Assembly (NCBI GenBank): GCA_947561715.1
Contig: OX387199.1
Span: forward strand, 2,671,001-2,735,000
DNA length: 64,000 nt
Reading direction: 5' to 3'
Source of the DNA: Ascidia mentula
Lineage: Eukaryota; Chordata; Ascidiacea; Phlebobranchia; Ascidiidae
Shown piece by piece: positions 15,001 to 30,000 of the stretch; within the stretch, counting starts at the first letter, position 1; each line of letters opens with the position of its first letter. The translations under genes and the position numbers were made by a program. The notes under the pieces were generated by a model that saw only the letters and a program-made list of their open reading frames with translations, made no database searches and was not told where the DNA came from.

Positions 15001-18000
15001 CTGCTTCGTAGAATACATTTTCTTTACCAGGGATAACCAAACCTTTTTACACCAATCGTGACAAAGGTAGTCATTGGTAGGTGTTTTTGAAAAGTCATAG
15101 GGGTCAGATATACGTCGTGTTTTCCCTCTGCAAACGTGAGTCCTTGCATACGCGACGTAATTACAATTTGACAAAGAATAACAATAAATAACAAAGTTTA
15201 ATGCAAAATTAAATTGTTTTATTTCTGCAAACAAACATGGCCTGTGAATTTCTTTATGCAATGTTTTGTACTGAAATACAATGGATGACTTGAGAATGCA
15301 TTTTACCAAAGAACACTATACAAAGAAAGTTCAACTATGGTTCGGTTTAACCTTAATATACTCTGATGCAGAGTGACGAGGTTTCTGCAAAAGAATAAAG
15401 AAACAAAAAAAGAGGAGTCTTTGCACTACCTGGGAATCAACTCATTGTTCTCGTCGCGCATGAATGACACTTGGTGCGGTGAAAAAGGGATGTTTTGTGG
15501 TTAAGAGTTTGCATTCTGAGGTTAAGAAAGGTTTGTTTGGTATGCAAAATGGGTATAAAGCACTGCGCAGTTCCTGATTGCAATTAGTCAATTGATTATG
15601 CCAAGACTCAAGGAATTAGATGCAAAACGTTGTGTCTAGTGTACAATAGTACACCAGATTGGAAAGTTTGTTTTTTTGCGCAGAGGATTTTGTATGTTAA
15701 TGCATTAGCTAATTAATATTGCGCGGATTATAAAGGTGACTCACAGTTTCATCTCGTTCTTGAAGCTTGACATTTAGTGCGTACATCTGTTTCATTATGT
15801 CTACAACAAGGCAAAATCTGCGAGCCAAGCATCTTCTGACAGTTTTTTCATTGACTTCTATTTCATTATTTTTTTTTTACACTACATGCCATTCTTTGTG
15901 AGTTGTGTGAAAATCATTGAAATTCATTAAGAAAGGGAAAAGTTTTGTGCGTTTGAAGTTTTGTCGACTGAAAAAAAAGTTTTGTCGTCTCTTTGTTGTT
16001 AAAACAGGTGCAACAAACATTGTTGCATAAATAAAGGTAATTGTTGTGTGAAAAGAATTAGTAAACCAGCATGTTTTTTTAAAGATTTATTTTTTTTCTT
16101 TTTAATTTTATGCACACTTGTATAATACGTTTTTTAATGATTGCCCTTTGAATATATCTATAAATTATGGCATGCAATAAGCTGTTGTTAGACCGACTAT
16201 TTTAGACAGTGAAAATACCAGAACGAAATTTGTGTGTTTGATTTGTTGTTAAATTACTAGTTTTAAGTGGCAGTAGCATTGCTTTTTTTCTGTAATAAAA
16301 TATTGTCATATGTCAGATTGTGGAGTTTTGGTATCGTGTAATTCTAATTGTGATGTGTACTACTGCAAATACTGGCATATGATCAGATATGTCGCGTATT
16401 CCCGGGGTGACGTTGTTTCAAAAGTCATCAGTGTAAATGTGGTCAAGAGTTGACAAGTTAGATAAGGGTGCTGTGTGTGTTGGTTTGTTGATAATTTGTT
16501 TCTCAATTAAACTTTCAATCATTTGATAAGCAATGTGGAGCCAATAATATGAATTTGTGTATAAGCTGCAGACAGATGGCCACTGTTTCGACCTAAAAGG
16601 TCTCATCAGTGCAGCTGGTGTGACTATCAGACGACTTTGCTGACCAAACGGCCAACCAAAGACTTCCACTTTGTGGTGACTATACAGTCACCGTCATCCG
16701 TTGGGCACCAAACTAGGTGCAACCTTACGGAGCAAACAAGGTGGAAACATTACGGCCAAGCAAGCTCAACCAATAGTGCGTGACTATCAGCTGCACTGAT
16801 GAGACCTTTTAGGTCGAAACAGTGGCCATCTGTCTGCAGCTTAAACACAATTTCAATCATTTGTTGGTAAGGCTGAATTTTAAAACTGTTGTTTGCAATG
16901 CTAGGATTTAAATGTATGCATTTAAAACATTATCTGATGCTTCTATAATCGTCTATTAAAACTTATGTCACCAAGTTAATAGGTGCTCTGGATTTAATGC
17001 CCCAACTAAGACAACAGAATGGAATATTGTTTTTGTCAACAATCGTTTGACCAGTTTGTTTATCATAGGCGACACTTAACCTCTAAGTTCATCGCTTACA
17101 CAACGCTAACGTCAAAATGTTATTCCAACAAGGTCTTGATTGTTGGAAAATGTCCACCAACAAAACTCTGTACTATAAACTTGGTGGCACGAATGTGCCA
17201 CTTTCCTGTTGGAATTCACGCAGCCAAAACCGACATCGCGCGTTCGCGTGAAAAGCAGACAGGGCGATTGTTTTCCAAAACTTGTTCCTCGGTCGTTCAA
17301 CTTTCTGCCTACGTGATGTTTTAATGCTGCACATATTTACCCAGTGGTGTCAGAACGACAATTAGCGCCAGGCCTTGTTGGTAAAAGTACTTGCGTTGTT
17401 GATTAATTGTTACGATCACATGATGCGGAAATCGCACTTTTTTCCCAACTACCGCTACCACCTGTGTCACATCTGCTTCGTAGAAGACATTCTCTTTACC
17501 ATGGATAACCAAACCTTTTACACCAATCGTGGTTTGATTGAAAAAAATACCTCGACCTTATGTGTTTCAAAGTTATATAACTTGTGTACATATTGTTTGA
17601 ACAACAATTATAGTTAAATGACTTGATAATAGTACAATCCTATATAGTGACCCAGTGTATTTTGTGTGATGTTTGGACTAAAAAAACTTGTCGTCCAAGC
17701 ATTTATTTTTTTGATCACATTCTTGACGTAAATGGCGCTTGTGTAGTTTTCTTCACAGATAAATTATCGGGACGTTTGTTTTAACTTCAAACATTCAACC
17801 GGTTCCCAATCTCTTTGAACAACCTCATCTGGTCAACAAACATCGAAGCATGTTGAGAACTTCTCTTGTATAAGTGACGAGTTATATCATCTTGCCAGTA
17901 ATGTTGGTGTGGGGTTTTGAAGTGGAAATATCACAATTGTCTCGTGATAACTATAAAATATTTTTATATCAACTTTGGTCGCTCAACTTACTGCCTACGT

Positions 18001-21000
18001 GATGTTTTATTGTAGAGAATATTTACCCATTTGGGACAAAAACACTCAGCTACCGAAAGTTTCGGTCGTTTAGTACTTGTGCGTTGTTGATTGATTGCTA
18101 TGATCACATGATGTATGTTTGTTCCTGTTAAAATTCACGCAGCCAAAACCGACAACGCTCGTTCGCGTGGAAAAGCAGAGAGGGCGAATGTTTTCCGAAA
18201 CTTTGTGCCTCGGTCGTTCAACTTTCTGCCTACGTGATATTTTAATGTTGCACATATTTACCCAGTGGTGTCAGAACACCGCTTTAGCGCCAGACCTTGT
18301 TTGTAAAAGTACTTGCGTTGTTGAATAATTGTTACGATCACATGATGCGGAAATCGCACTTTTTTCCCAACTACCGCGACGATTGTGTTAGATCTGCTTC
18401 GTAGAATACATTTTCTTTACCAGGGATAACCAAACCTTTTTACACCAATCGTGACAAAGGTAGTCATTGGTAGGTGTTTTTGAAAAGTCATAGGGGTCAG
18501 ATATACGTCGTGTTTTCGCTCTGCAAACGTGAGTCCTTTGGCTACCGAAAGTTTCGGTCGTTTAGTATTTGTGCGTTGTTGATGGGTTGGTATGATCACA
18601 TGATGTTTGTTTGTATTTTACCAACTACCACTACCTATTGTGATAAACCTGATTCCTGGGTGACGTTTGTGTAGTTTTTCATCCAAATGGGATCCCATTT
18701 ATTTTATTCTCTTGCTTTTTCGTCAAACGACCAACCGGTTCCAACCTCTTCAAACAACTTTAATTGAACGGCCAACAGCAGGTAGCTTTGCGAGCTCTTC
18801 TCCATCTTATTACGTTGTATACCATATTTGTACATGCTGACGAGTGCTTGCGCTTTTAAGGTTTATAATCTATAACAACATGCACGACGCCAATATTTCA
18901 CTTCGGCAGTTAGTGCACATACTGTAAGTTCCATTTTCTTTTGAACAGACCCTACATTCTCAGTCGCCGCAAACCTAACTTGCAAAACCTGCCTTAACCT
19001 ACGGCTACAGAGGATTTACGCAAATGTTACTTCAACGAGTTTGGCAACCAAGTGTTTGTTCAGCTTTCCACAGATAATTTAATAACATGTACACGTTTTG
19101 ATCTCACAGTTGATATCACAATATAGCACAAAGTAACATTGTGTTAATTTTACGAAGTAAAAAAATAATGCAACAGGGCGAGTAAATTCTGTGCCCAAGT
19201 CTCACAACTTACAGCCCCCTTCTCATGAAAATTCGGCAATGTTGCTTCGTTTGTGCAAATACTGTTGGATAAACAATTTTCAACACTTGCTGAAGCGTAA
19301 TGCGGAATTGGGTTTTAACTGTTTTAAATTGATTAAAACGGAAAGCAATATCCACTGCTCTTTTTACGACAGCAAAATGTGCAATGTATTATTACGTGCA
19401 CTTGCATTGTAATTCGTTTTTGTTAGGCTGCAACTTTTGGTAACAACACAGCGCGCAATTAACTTTGTAATAAAGTGTCCTTGTAACGAAGTGACGTTAT
19501 GCCTATTGGTGACATATGTCGCAACAGCTAAAGGTGCGGTGCCTTTGGAGGGATTTCTTACTACAATTTCATAGGCGTAGAAATGCGAATGTTTTTTTTG
19601 TTTTTTACAACGCTTCCGGTGGCGTCGATGTACATTATGTCGTCCTTAGTTCGATCGTGAAATATTTCCAAAGATTGTTGGGACCACAGCATTATACTAG
19701 GCGACGTGTTAACGTGTTGTAAAGTACCGAGTAGTTTATTCTTCTCATGCGAAACAGAACTCTTTTGCTTATCTTGAATCGAAATAAGCGCCTCCACCTC
19801 ATTACCCGGTGGTACATCGATTTTAATGGCCGCATTTCTTGCTTTTTGCAAAACGTATTTTGACGGTATGTCATCTCTATTACCAGATGCCACAACATCC
19901 GCATTTTACAATTAAAATACCGCATGGAAGTGCGTTTCTGGTTCCAGTGCTGATCGATTACAACGAAACTACAATACGGGTTACTGGTTTTTATCCCATA
20001 TCTTATAATGTCAGGCCAGTCTTTACCTGTGCAGCGTCTGTTGCGAACGGATTCAAATAAAATACTTTTATACATATTACACAAATACAATGATGGTGGT
20101 AAAATTGTCTTTCCGGTCGAACTGTAGCCAAAGTTACAAGTGAAAGATTGATTTTTTTATGACGGTCATAATTAATATTCGGTCGGTAAACATATTCCCC
20201 CCACTAATTAGAAGACAAGTTTGGTATCGTTGGAAAGGTTTTTCAATGAGCTTTACAATGGTGGTGAAATTATTTTTCCTGTTGTGCCTAGAAAAAAAGT
20301 TATGAGCGGAAAACTGTTTTTTGGGGACCGTGGTTATGAACAATATTCGGCTGATAAACATATTTCCCCACGAATGAAAGGACAAGTTTGGGATCATTGG
20401 AAAGGTATTTGTGTAAGCTTTGCAATGGTAGTAGAATTGTCTTTCCCGTCGAACTGTAGCCAAAGTTATATGCAAAAGACTGATTTTTGTTATGACGGTA
20501 ATATTTAATATTCGGTCGGGAAACATATTTCCCCCAAGAAATCGCGCACAAGTTAGGTATCGCTGTAAAGGAATTTTAAAGAGCTTTCCAACAATAGTAG
20601 AATTATCTTTCCTGTCGACCTATGAAAAAAGTTTTTGCGGATTTATGACAATGCATATTAATATGCGTTACAAAATTCGCTCGAAATTAATATTTCTTTT
20701 TATATTTCCATAAATTTTGTGTCAATCTATGGATCTTGCCACAAAAATTTTGGGAATCCATTGAGAAACAGCAGAGTTATGTGCGTTTGAAGTTTTGTCG
20801 ACTGGAAAAAAAGTTTTGTCGACTAGCGTCTCTTTCAGGGTTGCCAGGGTGGCGGTATTCCCGCCCAATTGGGCTGGTTTGCAACATCGAGTTGCGGGTT
20901 ATTTTTACGAGTTGCGGGTTGCGGTTTATTGGGCGGGTTCGCCAATGACATTTTCAACCCCTATAATCATGCATTCTGGCACTAATGTCTCATACCAAGA

Positions 21001-24000
21001 GTAAACCAATGCGTTCATTTCACGACAAACGAAACAATCGTACGGCGCAGAGAGTAATAATGCGTTCAGAGAAACACGCAGTGGGTGGGTGGGTGCGACA
21101 GAAACTTGAACCATGCAACTGGAGTCGTTTTTGCAAAGCAGCAATGGTGCGGAGGAAATGTTATTTTTGCAAACAAATTTAAAAAATATAGTGACCAATG
21201 AACTAAGGATTGCTTGAGGAAACAATGCAGTCAAGAGGTCTTTCGTGATGTGTAAGTTTTTTTGCAATAATGCTTACAGCTTTCACGTTTGATCGCTTTA
21301 CGTATGCGTATGACGAAACTACGGAATACAGATGTACGAGGTTTTGTAGTTCTAAATAGACATGTATTGATTGATTTCGTTTTTTAAAGTTGTTGGTTTC
21401 AGTTATATTATGACCCAAATTCATCGAATATTGCAACGTTTTTGCTATGTATTAATTTTTCTTGCAATTAAAGAAAACGTAATAGGTGGCGCCATGGTCA
21501 GAACCAAATGTGAAAAAACGTAACCGCGGTAGGTAAGCTACCGAGTGCGACAATTCACTAACAGTTGTCGATTTCAAGCTAAGTCAGAGTAAAATTGGGC
21601 TGGTTTTGGGCTTGTTTCAGAAATTTATTGTTTGGGCGGTTTTTGGGCTAGTTTTGACAAGGCATTGGGCGGTTTTAGAAAATTTTACCTGGCAACACTG
21701 GTCTCTTTGTTGATGGATGTTAGTTGACAAAAAAAAACGCCAGTTTGCATGATTTTTTTCACACGATACAGATCATAGGCTGACCTTTCCAACGATACCA
21801 AAATTATTATATATATATTGTTTTGGATGAGTAAAAGTTATATAAAACAAACGTAAATAACAGAGAACTCATAAGGCTTAGGTCAGCGGAAAATTCCGGT
21901 CACTAGAAGCTGACCAAGATAAATATAGAGTGACGTGCGTTAATGAATGAATGTTGGTTAAACAATTAGAAGCGATAAAATAAAATTTTAACTACACGTT
22001 TCATTGCACAAATGTTGACTGCTAGTTTCATTATGCGCGCAAGTATGTTGCATAAGCTATGATTTTTTTCAGTTGTGTTGCAAACACCTTTTTATTAAAT
22101 TCCAACAACCTAAACTACCGTACAAAGGAACAATGGCCTAGTGATGGGAATGACAATACTATGATGTAATAATGTAATTAGTCAAATCAATTGTAATTTG
22201 AATCAACACAAGACTTGTGCTTTTGTGTTTCAGTGACACTCGTACTATGAATTGATATGGTGTTAAATAATCAATAGCCTATATCGATCCAAGCAAAATG
22301 TCGTTTCACCACATTTTGCACAGTAGGGCTTATGAAATTAAACAGTTAAAACAGGTGCAAAAAAATGTTGCATAAATGAAAGTAGTAAACCAGCATGTTT
22401 TTAAAAGTTGATTTTTTGATCTTTCCTTACATTTATGCAGTCTTGTTACTTATTTGCTGATTACCTTTTGCAAGGATTGTGAAATAGTGGGATGTAAAAA
22501 GCTAGTTAGGCCGGCTATATTAGATGGTGAAAATACAATGTCACAATTTTGTCCATTTGATTTGTTGTTTAATTGATAGTTTGGGTGGCAGTAGAATTGT
22601 TATATTTCTTTTTCTGCCTGTTATAAAGTGCCGCCATATATTATGTTTTTTGTAGTGTAATTTATTGGAATGTATGAGGATATTTGTCTGTTCATTTTTG
22701 ATGCAAGAAACAAGCATTCTGTTTTGCAGGAAACTAATTTTTGTCACACATTAAAGAGAAAAAGACAAAACTGTTTTGAGTTGCCATCAAAAGCAAGCAG
22801 AATGGAGCAGAAATATGATGGTGACAGTTCTAAAATGTTCCAGAACCAAACAATTCCGGTATGTCCTGATTTTTTCTTAAAAATAAATTTAAGATTTTAT
22901 GTTTGAAAGATCTCCTATTACCATTTAAATTTATGTTTTACTATAAGTTTGGGTAAAATTGAATATTAATGCATGTGGTGTTTTTTGCCAAATGATGTTT
23001 CTCATTGTAATTGGGTAGCTCGGTGCGATATTTTGTTTTTTGCTTGTTAAAACGACATACATCACTCCCGCATTGAATCATTTATGACACCAGGTGAACC
23101 TTTATATTCAGGTTTGACATTTTTATGTCGGTTTTGCTGACAGACAGAAAGTACTAATGTGCATAAATACCAAATAATATATAAACAAACCAATAACTGG
23201 CTTATCTGTGTCTATCACTTAACCTCTTAAGTCAGTATTTTTGAAATGGATATGCATGGTTTAGGTGATCATTAATGCTATGCCTTGACGCTAAAATATC
23301 CTGTCTCAATAAGAGTTTTATTATTGCTACTCAGTCATAAGCATTTACTATTGTTGTTGTTCAAGGATATTTGTGTGTGTGGAAGATTGGTTTTAGCCAA
23401 ATTTAAACAAATTGTTTGACTGAAATTGAAGATTCACCAAGATTGTTGATTCCGCCTAAAAAATTGGCAAACTAAAGCTTCTTTATATAACTACTAACAC
23501 TGCTAACCTTATAAAAAAGTTCTGGACTTTTTAATTATTGATTAAATCCGACCAAGCAAACAGGTGCTATATGAAAAATAATATGCTTTGTTAATGTTAG
23601 TTTGTCATGTATCCAAGTCTATTACTTGACAGAATGCGAATACTGAAAACAAGTTGATATCTGACCAGGGTTTAAGCACCCAGATCAGTGCAGCACATAA
23701 CTGGTAAAAACATAACAATGTTTGTTTTTCTATTGTTTTAGGATTCTTTACCTCATGATGTTGGACAAACAAACAATCCTCAGTCAACACAACCAGGTCA
23801 AGGAATCCCACAGACGACCAATGTACCACAAACTCACTCCAATCCCACAGGATATTCACCTTACCAACATTATGGTGGATGGCATCCACCAGCATGGCGG
23901 AATTCCCATCAAGGTATTATGCACCGAGGAATGATTCCTGCTCGAAGTGTACAACCAACTTTCCAGAACTATGAACAAGGAATTAAACCTCGAACGATCG

Positions 24001-27000
24001 CTCATAACCAGCAAATGTCTTCACAGATTGCACCCACCCATCCAACGTTTGTAGAAACACATCTTCATTGTGCTTTATTTGTTTTATTTAAAACACTATT
24101 TACAGGAAAAACTATACACAACAAGCACAAACTTCGGGCAACCAAGGAATCCGTCAAACCATATTATCAGAAGCAGCAACAGTTGTTGGAGATGTTAAAC
24201 AAGTACATAGTATGTGATTTTTTGGGTATTGTGGTTACAAAGACTGGTTTCTCACAAAAGTTTACAATTTAGACCATTACTATGGAGGAAATCCAAATCT
24301 GATTCCATCATCAGCTCTTAATAGTGGTAAATTTATTTTCGGTTCTTGGTTGATAAAATTTGTCAATCAGCACAATGATAATTTATTTTTTGTTGTTTTT
24401 TGTATCATGATGTACCTTTTAATGTTTATCTTTAATTTGAAAGGAAAGCCTTGTTTAGTTTTACCATTTCAGGCTACATATTAGTTTCTAATTTTGAATC
24501 AGTAAGCCAAGTTTGGTTGCTTTGAGAACCAATTGCTTTTACACAGAATCAAATTTAATTAATTTAAAATTTAAAACTGGAAAATAAAAGTTCAATAGCA
24601 AACTGCCGAAATTTAATGAAGCCCAACATTGTGTGGGCTATATCCTTCGGTATTGTACCGGATTAATTTACATTGGGCTTTTGTTATTACAGGTGACCAA
24701 GCATACATCAAAAACATTTTACATGAGGCTGCTAAACAGCAATGCATGTCAAACAGTTTTCTTGATTTAATTCATCAACAAATTAAAGTTTGTCCACTGG
24801 AAATAACAGATCATCCATCAAAAATTGTTTACCCTCCAAACAGGCATAGAACGCAATCATTCACCCCACAATACAGTGATGAAGATGGACATTACAACAG
24901 AAGTCAAGATTATGAGACAATAGTCTTACAACAAGAGAGTAAAGTATCAGTTGAAAAACTGTATGTAAGAGCAAAAACAGCAGCAAATGATAGAAACAAC
25001 AGTAATTTCGAATATGGTCATTACAGTGATGAAGATAGTGATTACTGTGATAAAGATGGACATTACAGTGATAAAGATGGACATTACAGTGATAGAGATG
25101 GACATTGCAGTGATAAAGATGGACATTGCAGTGATGAAAGTGGATATTACAGTAATGAAGATGAACATAACAACATGAGTCTTCACAAGCCAGATTATAA
25201 GACAATAGACTTAAAACATGATAGTAAAATATTGATTGAGGAATTATTTGCTAGAACAGAAAAAGCAGCAAATGATCAACAAAAGCCAGAGTATTCAAAC
25301 ACTATTGCATTAATTGGACAGCCAGGTATTGGAAAAACCACACTATGCAAAGAAATGACCAAAAAAGCCATAGATGGTGCAATGGAGAATGTTAACGAAA
25401 CCCAATATTTTTTCTACATTTCATTGAAAAACATTGACTTTGGTACTCCCACAACATTTGTTGATTTTTTGTTGAAAAACTCTTTACCTTTGGACTCCTA
25501 CACAAAATCACCAATACAGAAAAACAATGAAGCTTGTTTTCTCAAAGCACTAATGTCGGATAGTGTATTTATTACAATGGATGGCTTAGATGAGGCTGCA
25601 GCAAATTGGAATTTAGAATACAAAGCAGTCGATCTTACAAAAGAAAATAATCCATTACTTTATATTTATGCTCTTATGAGGGGTGAATTGCTTAAAGATG
25701 CAAAGAAAGTTTTCACTTCACGACCGAGGCACTTTTTCTCAATTGATGCAAAACATCGACCATTGTTTGTTGCTGAAGTTCTGGGTCTTAATGAGAAATC
25801 CCAAGAAAATCTTTGCAACCAGATTTGTGGAGACACTGGTCCTCATGTGTGGAATGTCATAAAAAGCAATCCAAACTTTCTTTATTCTTGCTATGTCCCA
25901 GCAAAATGCATTTTTATTGCTTTCGTCATCTGGAAAAGTCTCAAAGAGGGTGGTGGCGGCCAATCTCACTCTCTTACTCATGTTTTTGCAAATGGATTCA
26001 AGTTCTATTTTAAACAGGACTTTATTAGGGGAACAAAAAGAGAAATGAAAAATGAAGAATATTTAAACAAAATAGCTAGATTAGCATGGAGTGGTTTTGA
26101 AGATCGCAAAATTGTTTTTACTCAGGATGACCTGAAAGAAGTAGGCATTGATCCAAAGAAGTTAAGGGGGCTTCTAGCAACATTTGTGACTGAGGAGAAT
26201 TGGAACATGAAGTTTTTGGATTCAGAAATTAAAAGCAACTTCTCACATTTGGTTTGGCAAGAATATTTCGCTGCTTGTTACCTTGTCTTTTTTTTGAGTG
26301 TTGAGGAGTTTTCCAAACTGCTTCCCGTACTTAAAACAAACAGATGGGAAGTTGTTGCAAAGTTTGTTTTCGGACTTTGTAATGATGAGGCTACTAAGGC
26401 TGCAAAAGTTTGTTTCAGCAACATAAAGTACAAAGAAGTTGCTGAGAAAAAAAATCTACTTAAGGGGTTCTGTCGCGATCAACTACAAAAAGGAAAAGTT
26501 GAGGAAAAGATGCTTTTGCGAATTTTCTCATGGTTACATGAAGCTGGCATCGAAGCATTTGATAAAGATTGTCTAAATTTGTTGCCAGTAACTTTTAGTC
26601 TGAAAGGAAAATTACATCTAACTGATGTTCATAGTATTGTTGGTGTTTTAAACAAATCCCCAAAATCGTACAACATAAACGTTTCTGGGACTTGTAAATT
26701 TTATCATGGAAGTTTAAAAGTTTTGTTGAATCAGTTATGTCAACATATACAGGTATAACAATATATCACATAAAAAGTGTCTTGTTATTGTAAGAACTAA
26801 AAACTTTTTTTAGAAATGTTAATGAGCCATAAATTTGCTTTAAGACACTGTGTTCACCACTATGATATATGTGAACACATAACTGAGCTGCAACGTCATG
26901 CAGTTTTTTTCATTTCAGATGACATCTTTGAAACTTGATGGAAGCTCAGTTGATGATGAAAGTGCATCTGCTATTGCTTCATGTATTCAGTGGATTAAGA

Positions 27001-30000
27001 ATCTGTCTCTGAGGGATTGTGAGATGACAAGTGGTGGAATATGTAAGATTGCAAATTCCATGTCACAACTTCAGAAACCAGTAGGTTGTTTTTGTGTTTT
27101 GTGACTGAAATTTTAACTGTTCATGTTAGCTAATTTATATGGTCTTACAAAAGCAGCAACAACTGTTCTAGACAAAAATATATTTCCCCACACAAGTAAT
27201 ATTCATTTTTTTAGCAAATATAAAAATATGTGTCTGAAACATTAACAGGTTTAATCATCAAAATTTTGCCATGACACGTGGTACACTCCCATGATGTCAA
27301 TAAAATATTCAAAAACTAAATATTTGTGAAGCTACGTAAGGAAATCTTACAAAGCAATAATATTTTTTTCCTCTTTTTTTCAGATGGCATCATTGAAACT
27401 TGACGGAAACACAGTTGATGATGAAAGTGCATCTGCTATTGCTTCATGTATTCAGTGGATTGAGAATTTGTCTCTGGGGGGTTGTAGGATGACAAGTGGT
27501 GGAATCTGTAAGATTGCAAATTCCATATCACAACTTCAAAAACCAGTAAGTTTTATACGTACACAAAATCGGTGATCGTTTGGTGACCTCAGAAAACTGT
27601 AGCAAATAGCAATGTTTTACAAACATGGAATGCAAGTTACTCTAAGGTTGTGGGCAACAATATGTCCCAAATGCAATTTACACACACAGTACTGCTTTGT
27701 GGTGTAACTTTTAATGTAAACTTAATACTGTAGGCTCTTATGCCAGTACCGGTAATATTTTTTGAACTATTGATGTTGTGGTTGTTAGGCAGCAACTTTC
27801 ATCAGGACTTAAAATAATACATGCAGATAAAGGTACCAATTTTATTTCCAAAACATCATTTGGTATTGATAATATGCCTGACAGCATCAGCAACCCATCT
27901 AATTTCATTATGCAACTTCGCTAGTTACATTATACTTTTAGCTTTCTCACTGTTGGGTGAAATATTATAGCAGTTGTATTCACATTTAAATCTACGAATT
28001 TTTTCATACCTGGGGCGATTGAATTCAGTGCCTGTTCCATCTTTGCCATTCGGGGATGTTGTCACTGAAAACTTTTTTTGTCGTGAATGAGAACACCAAC
28101 ATTTAGCTTGTAAACATAATTTCATTTCAGATGACGTCGTTGAATCTTGGTGGGAACACAGTTGATGATGAAAGTGCATCTGCTATTGCTTCGTGTATTC
28201 AGTGGATTAAGAAACTGTATCTGGGGGCTTGTAAGATGACAAGTGGTGGAATCTGTAAGATTGCAAATTCCATATCACAACTTCAAAAACCAGTAAGTTT
28301 TATACGTACACAAAATTGGTAATCGTTTGGTGACCTCAGAAAACTGTAACAAATAGCAATGTTTTACAAACATGGAATGCAAGTTACTCTAAGGTTGTGG
28401 GCAACAATATGTCCCAAATGCAATTTACACACACAGTACTGCTTTGTGGCCTAACTTTCATTTTAAACTTAATACTGAAGGGTCTTAAGCCAGTACCGGT
28501 AGTATTTTTTGAACTATTGATGTTGTGGTTGTTGGGCAGCAACTTTCATCAGGACTTAAAATAATACATGCAGATAAAGGTACCAATTTTATTTCCAAAA
28601 CATCATTTGGTATTGATAATATGCCTGACAGCATTAGCAACCCGTCTAATTTCATTATGCAACTTCGCTAGTTACATTATACTTTTAGCTTTCTCACTGT
28701 TGGGTGAAATATTATAGCAGTTGTATTCACATTTAAATCTACAAATTACTTCATACCAGGGGCGATTGAATCCAGTGCCTCTTCCATCTTTGCCAGTTGG
28801 GGATGTTGTCACTGAAAACTTTTTTTGTCATGAATGAGAACACCAACATTTAGCTTGTAAACATAATTTCATTTCAGATGACGTCTTTGAAACTTGATTG
28901 GAACTCGGTTGATGATGAAAGTGCATCTGCTATTGCTTCATGTAGTCAGTGGATTAAGGATCTGTCTCTGGAGGGTTGTAAGATGACAAGTGGTGGAATC
29001 TGTAAGATTGCAATTTCCATATCACAACTTCAAAATCCAGTAAGTTTTGTATATGCACGAAATTGGTGATCGTTTGGTGACCTCAGAAAACTCTAGCAAA
29101 CACCAATGTTTTACAAACATGGAATGCAAGTTACTCTAAGGTTGTGGGCAACAATATGTCCTATGTGTAATTTACACACACAGTACTGCTCTGTGACATA
29201 ACTTTCAATGTAAACTCAATACTGAAGGTTTTGAGTACCGGTAATATTTTTTAAACTATTGATTGTTAGGCAGCAACTTTCATCAGAACTTAAAATAATA
29301 CGCAATGTGGAGCCAATAATATGAATTTGTGTATAAGCTGCAGACAGATGGCCACTGTTTCGACCTAAAAGGTGTCATCAGTGCACCTGATAGTCACACC
29401 AGCTGCACTGATGACACCTTTTAGGTCGAAACAGTGGCCATCTGTCTGCAGCTTATACACAAATTAAAATAATACGTGCAGATAAAGGTACCAATTTCAT
29501 TTCCAAAAGATCATTTGGATGTAATATACATAGGCGTATTCAGGATTTTTTAAAGGGGGGGTCCAAATGTTTTTTGGGATTTTCCTGATTTTCAGGTGTA
29601 AACTAAAGTTAATTGTGGTCGAGAATTGCAAAATACGAACGCCAGTGTTCGCGCCAATTGTCACAAAAACGGTGGCTTCCTGGCTTGGGCAATTGTGTAC
29701 GCTATGGAACAGTCAATGCAAGTTTTTGCGGTAGTGCTTGCGCCATAGTTTTATTGCTACTACTTTCAAAGAAAGGCTTGAATATATTTGTAACCAAAAG
29801 GAATCAAAGGTGGGCTTACGTTACCAAGAAAACATACAAATAAAAACCATTTTCCAAGCAGTGGCCTTATATTCCTCTTTGCAACTTTGCGAGCGCTAAC
29901 AGTTGTTTTCAACACATGTAATATTGGCAACGTGTTTAACAACTAAACTAATTTACTTTCACGCAAGTAAACAGCTTGCCATTACAACAACGTGCCCACT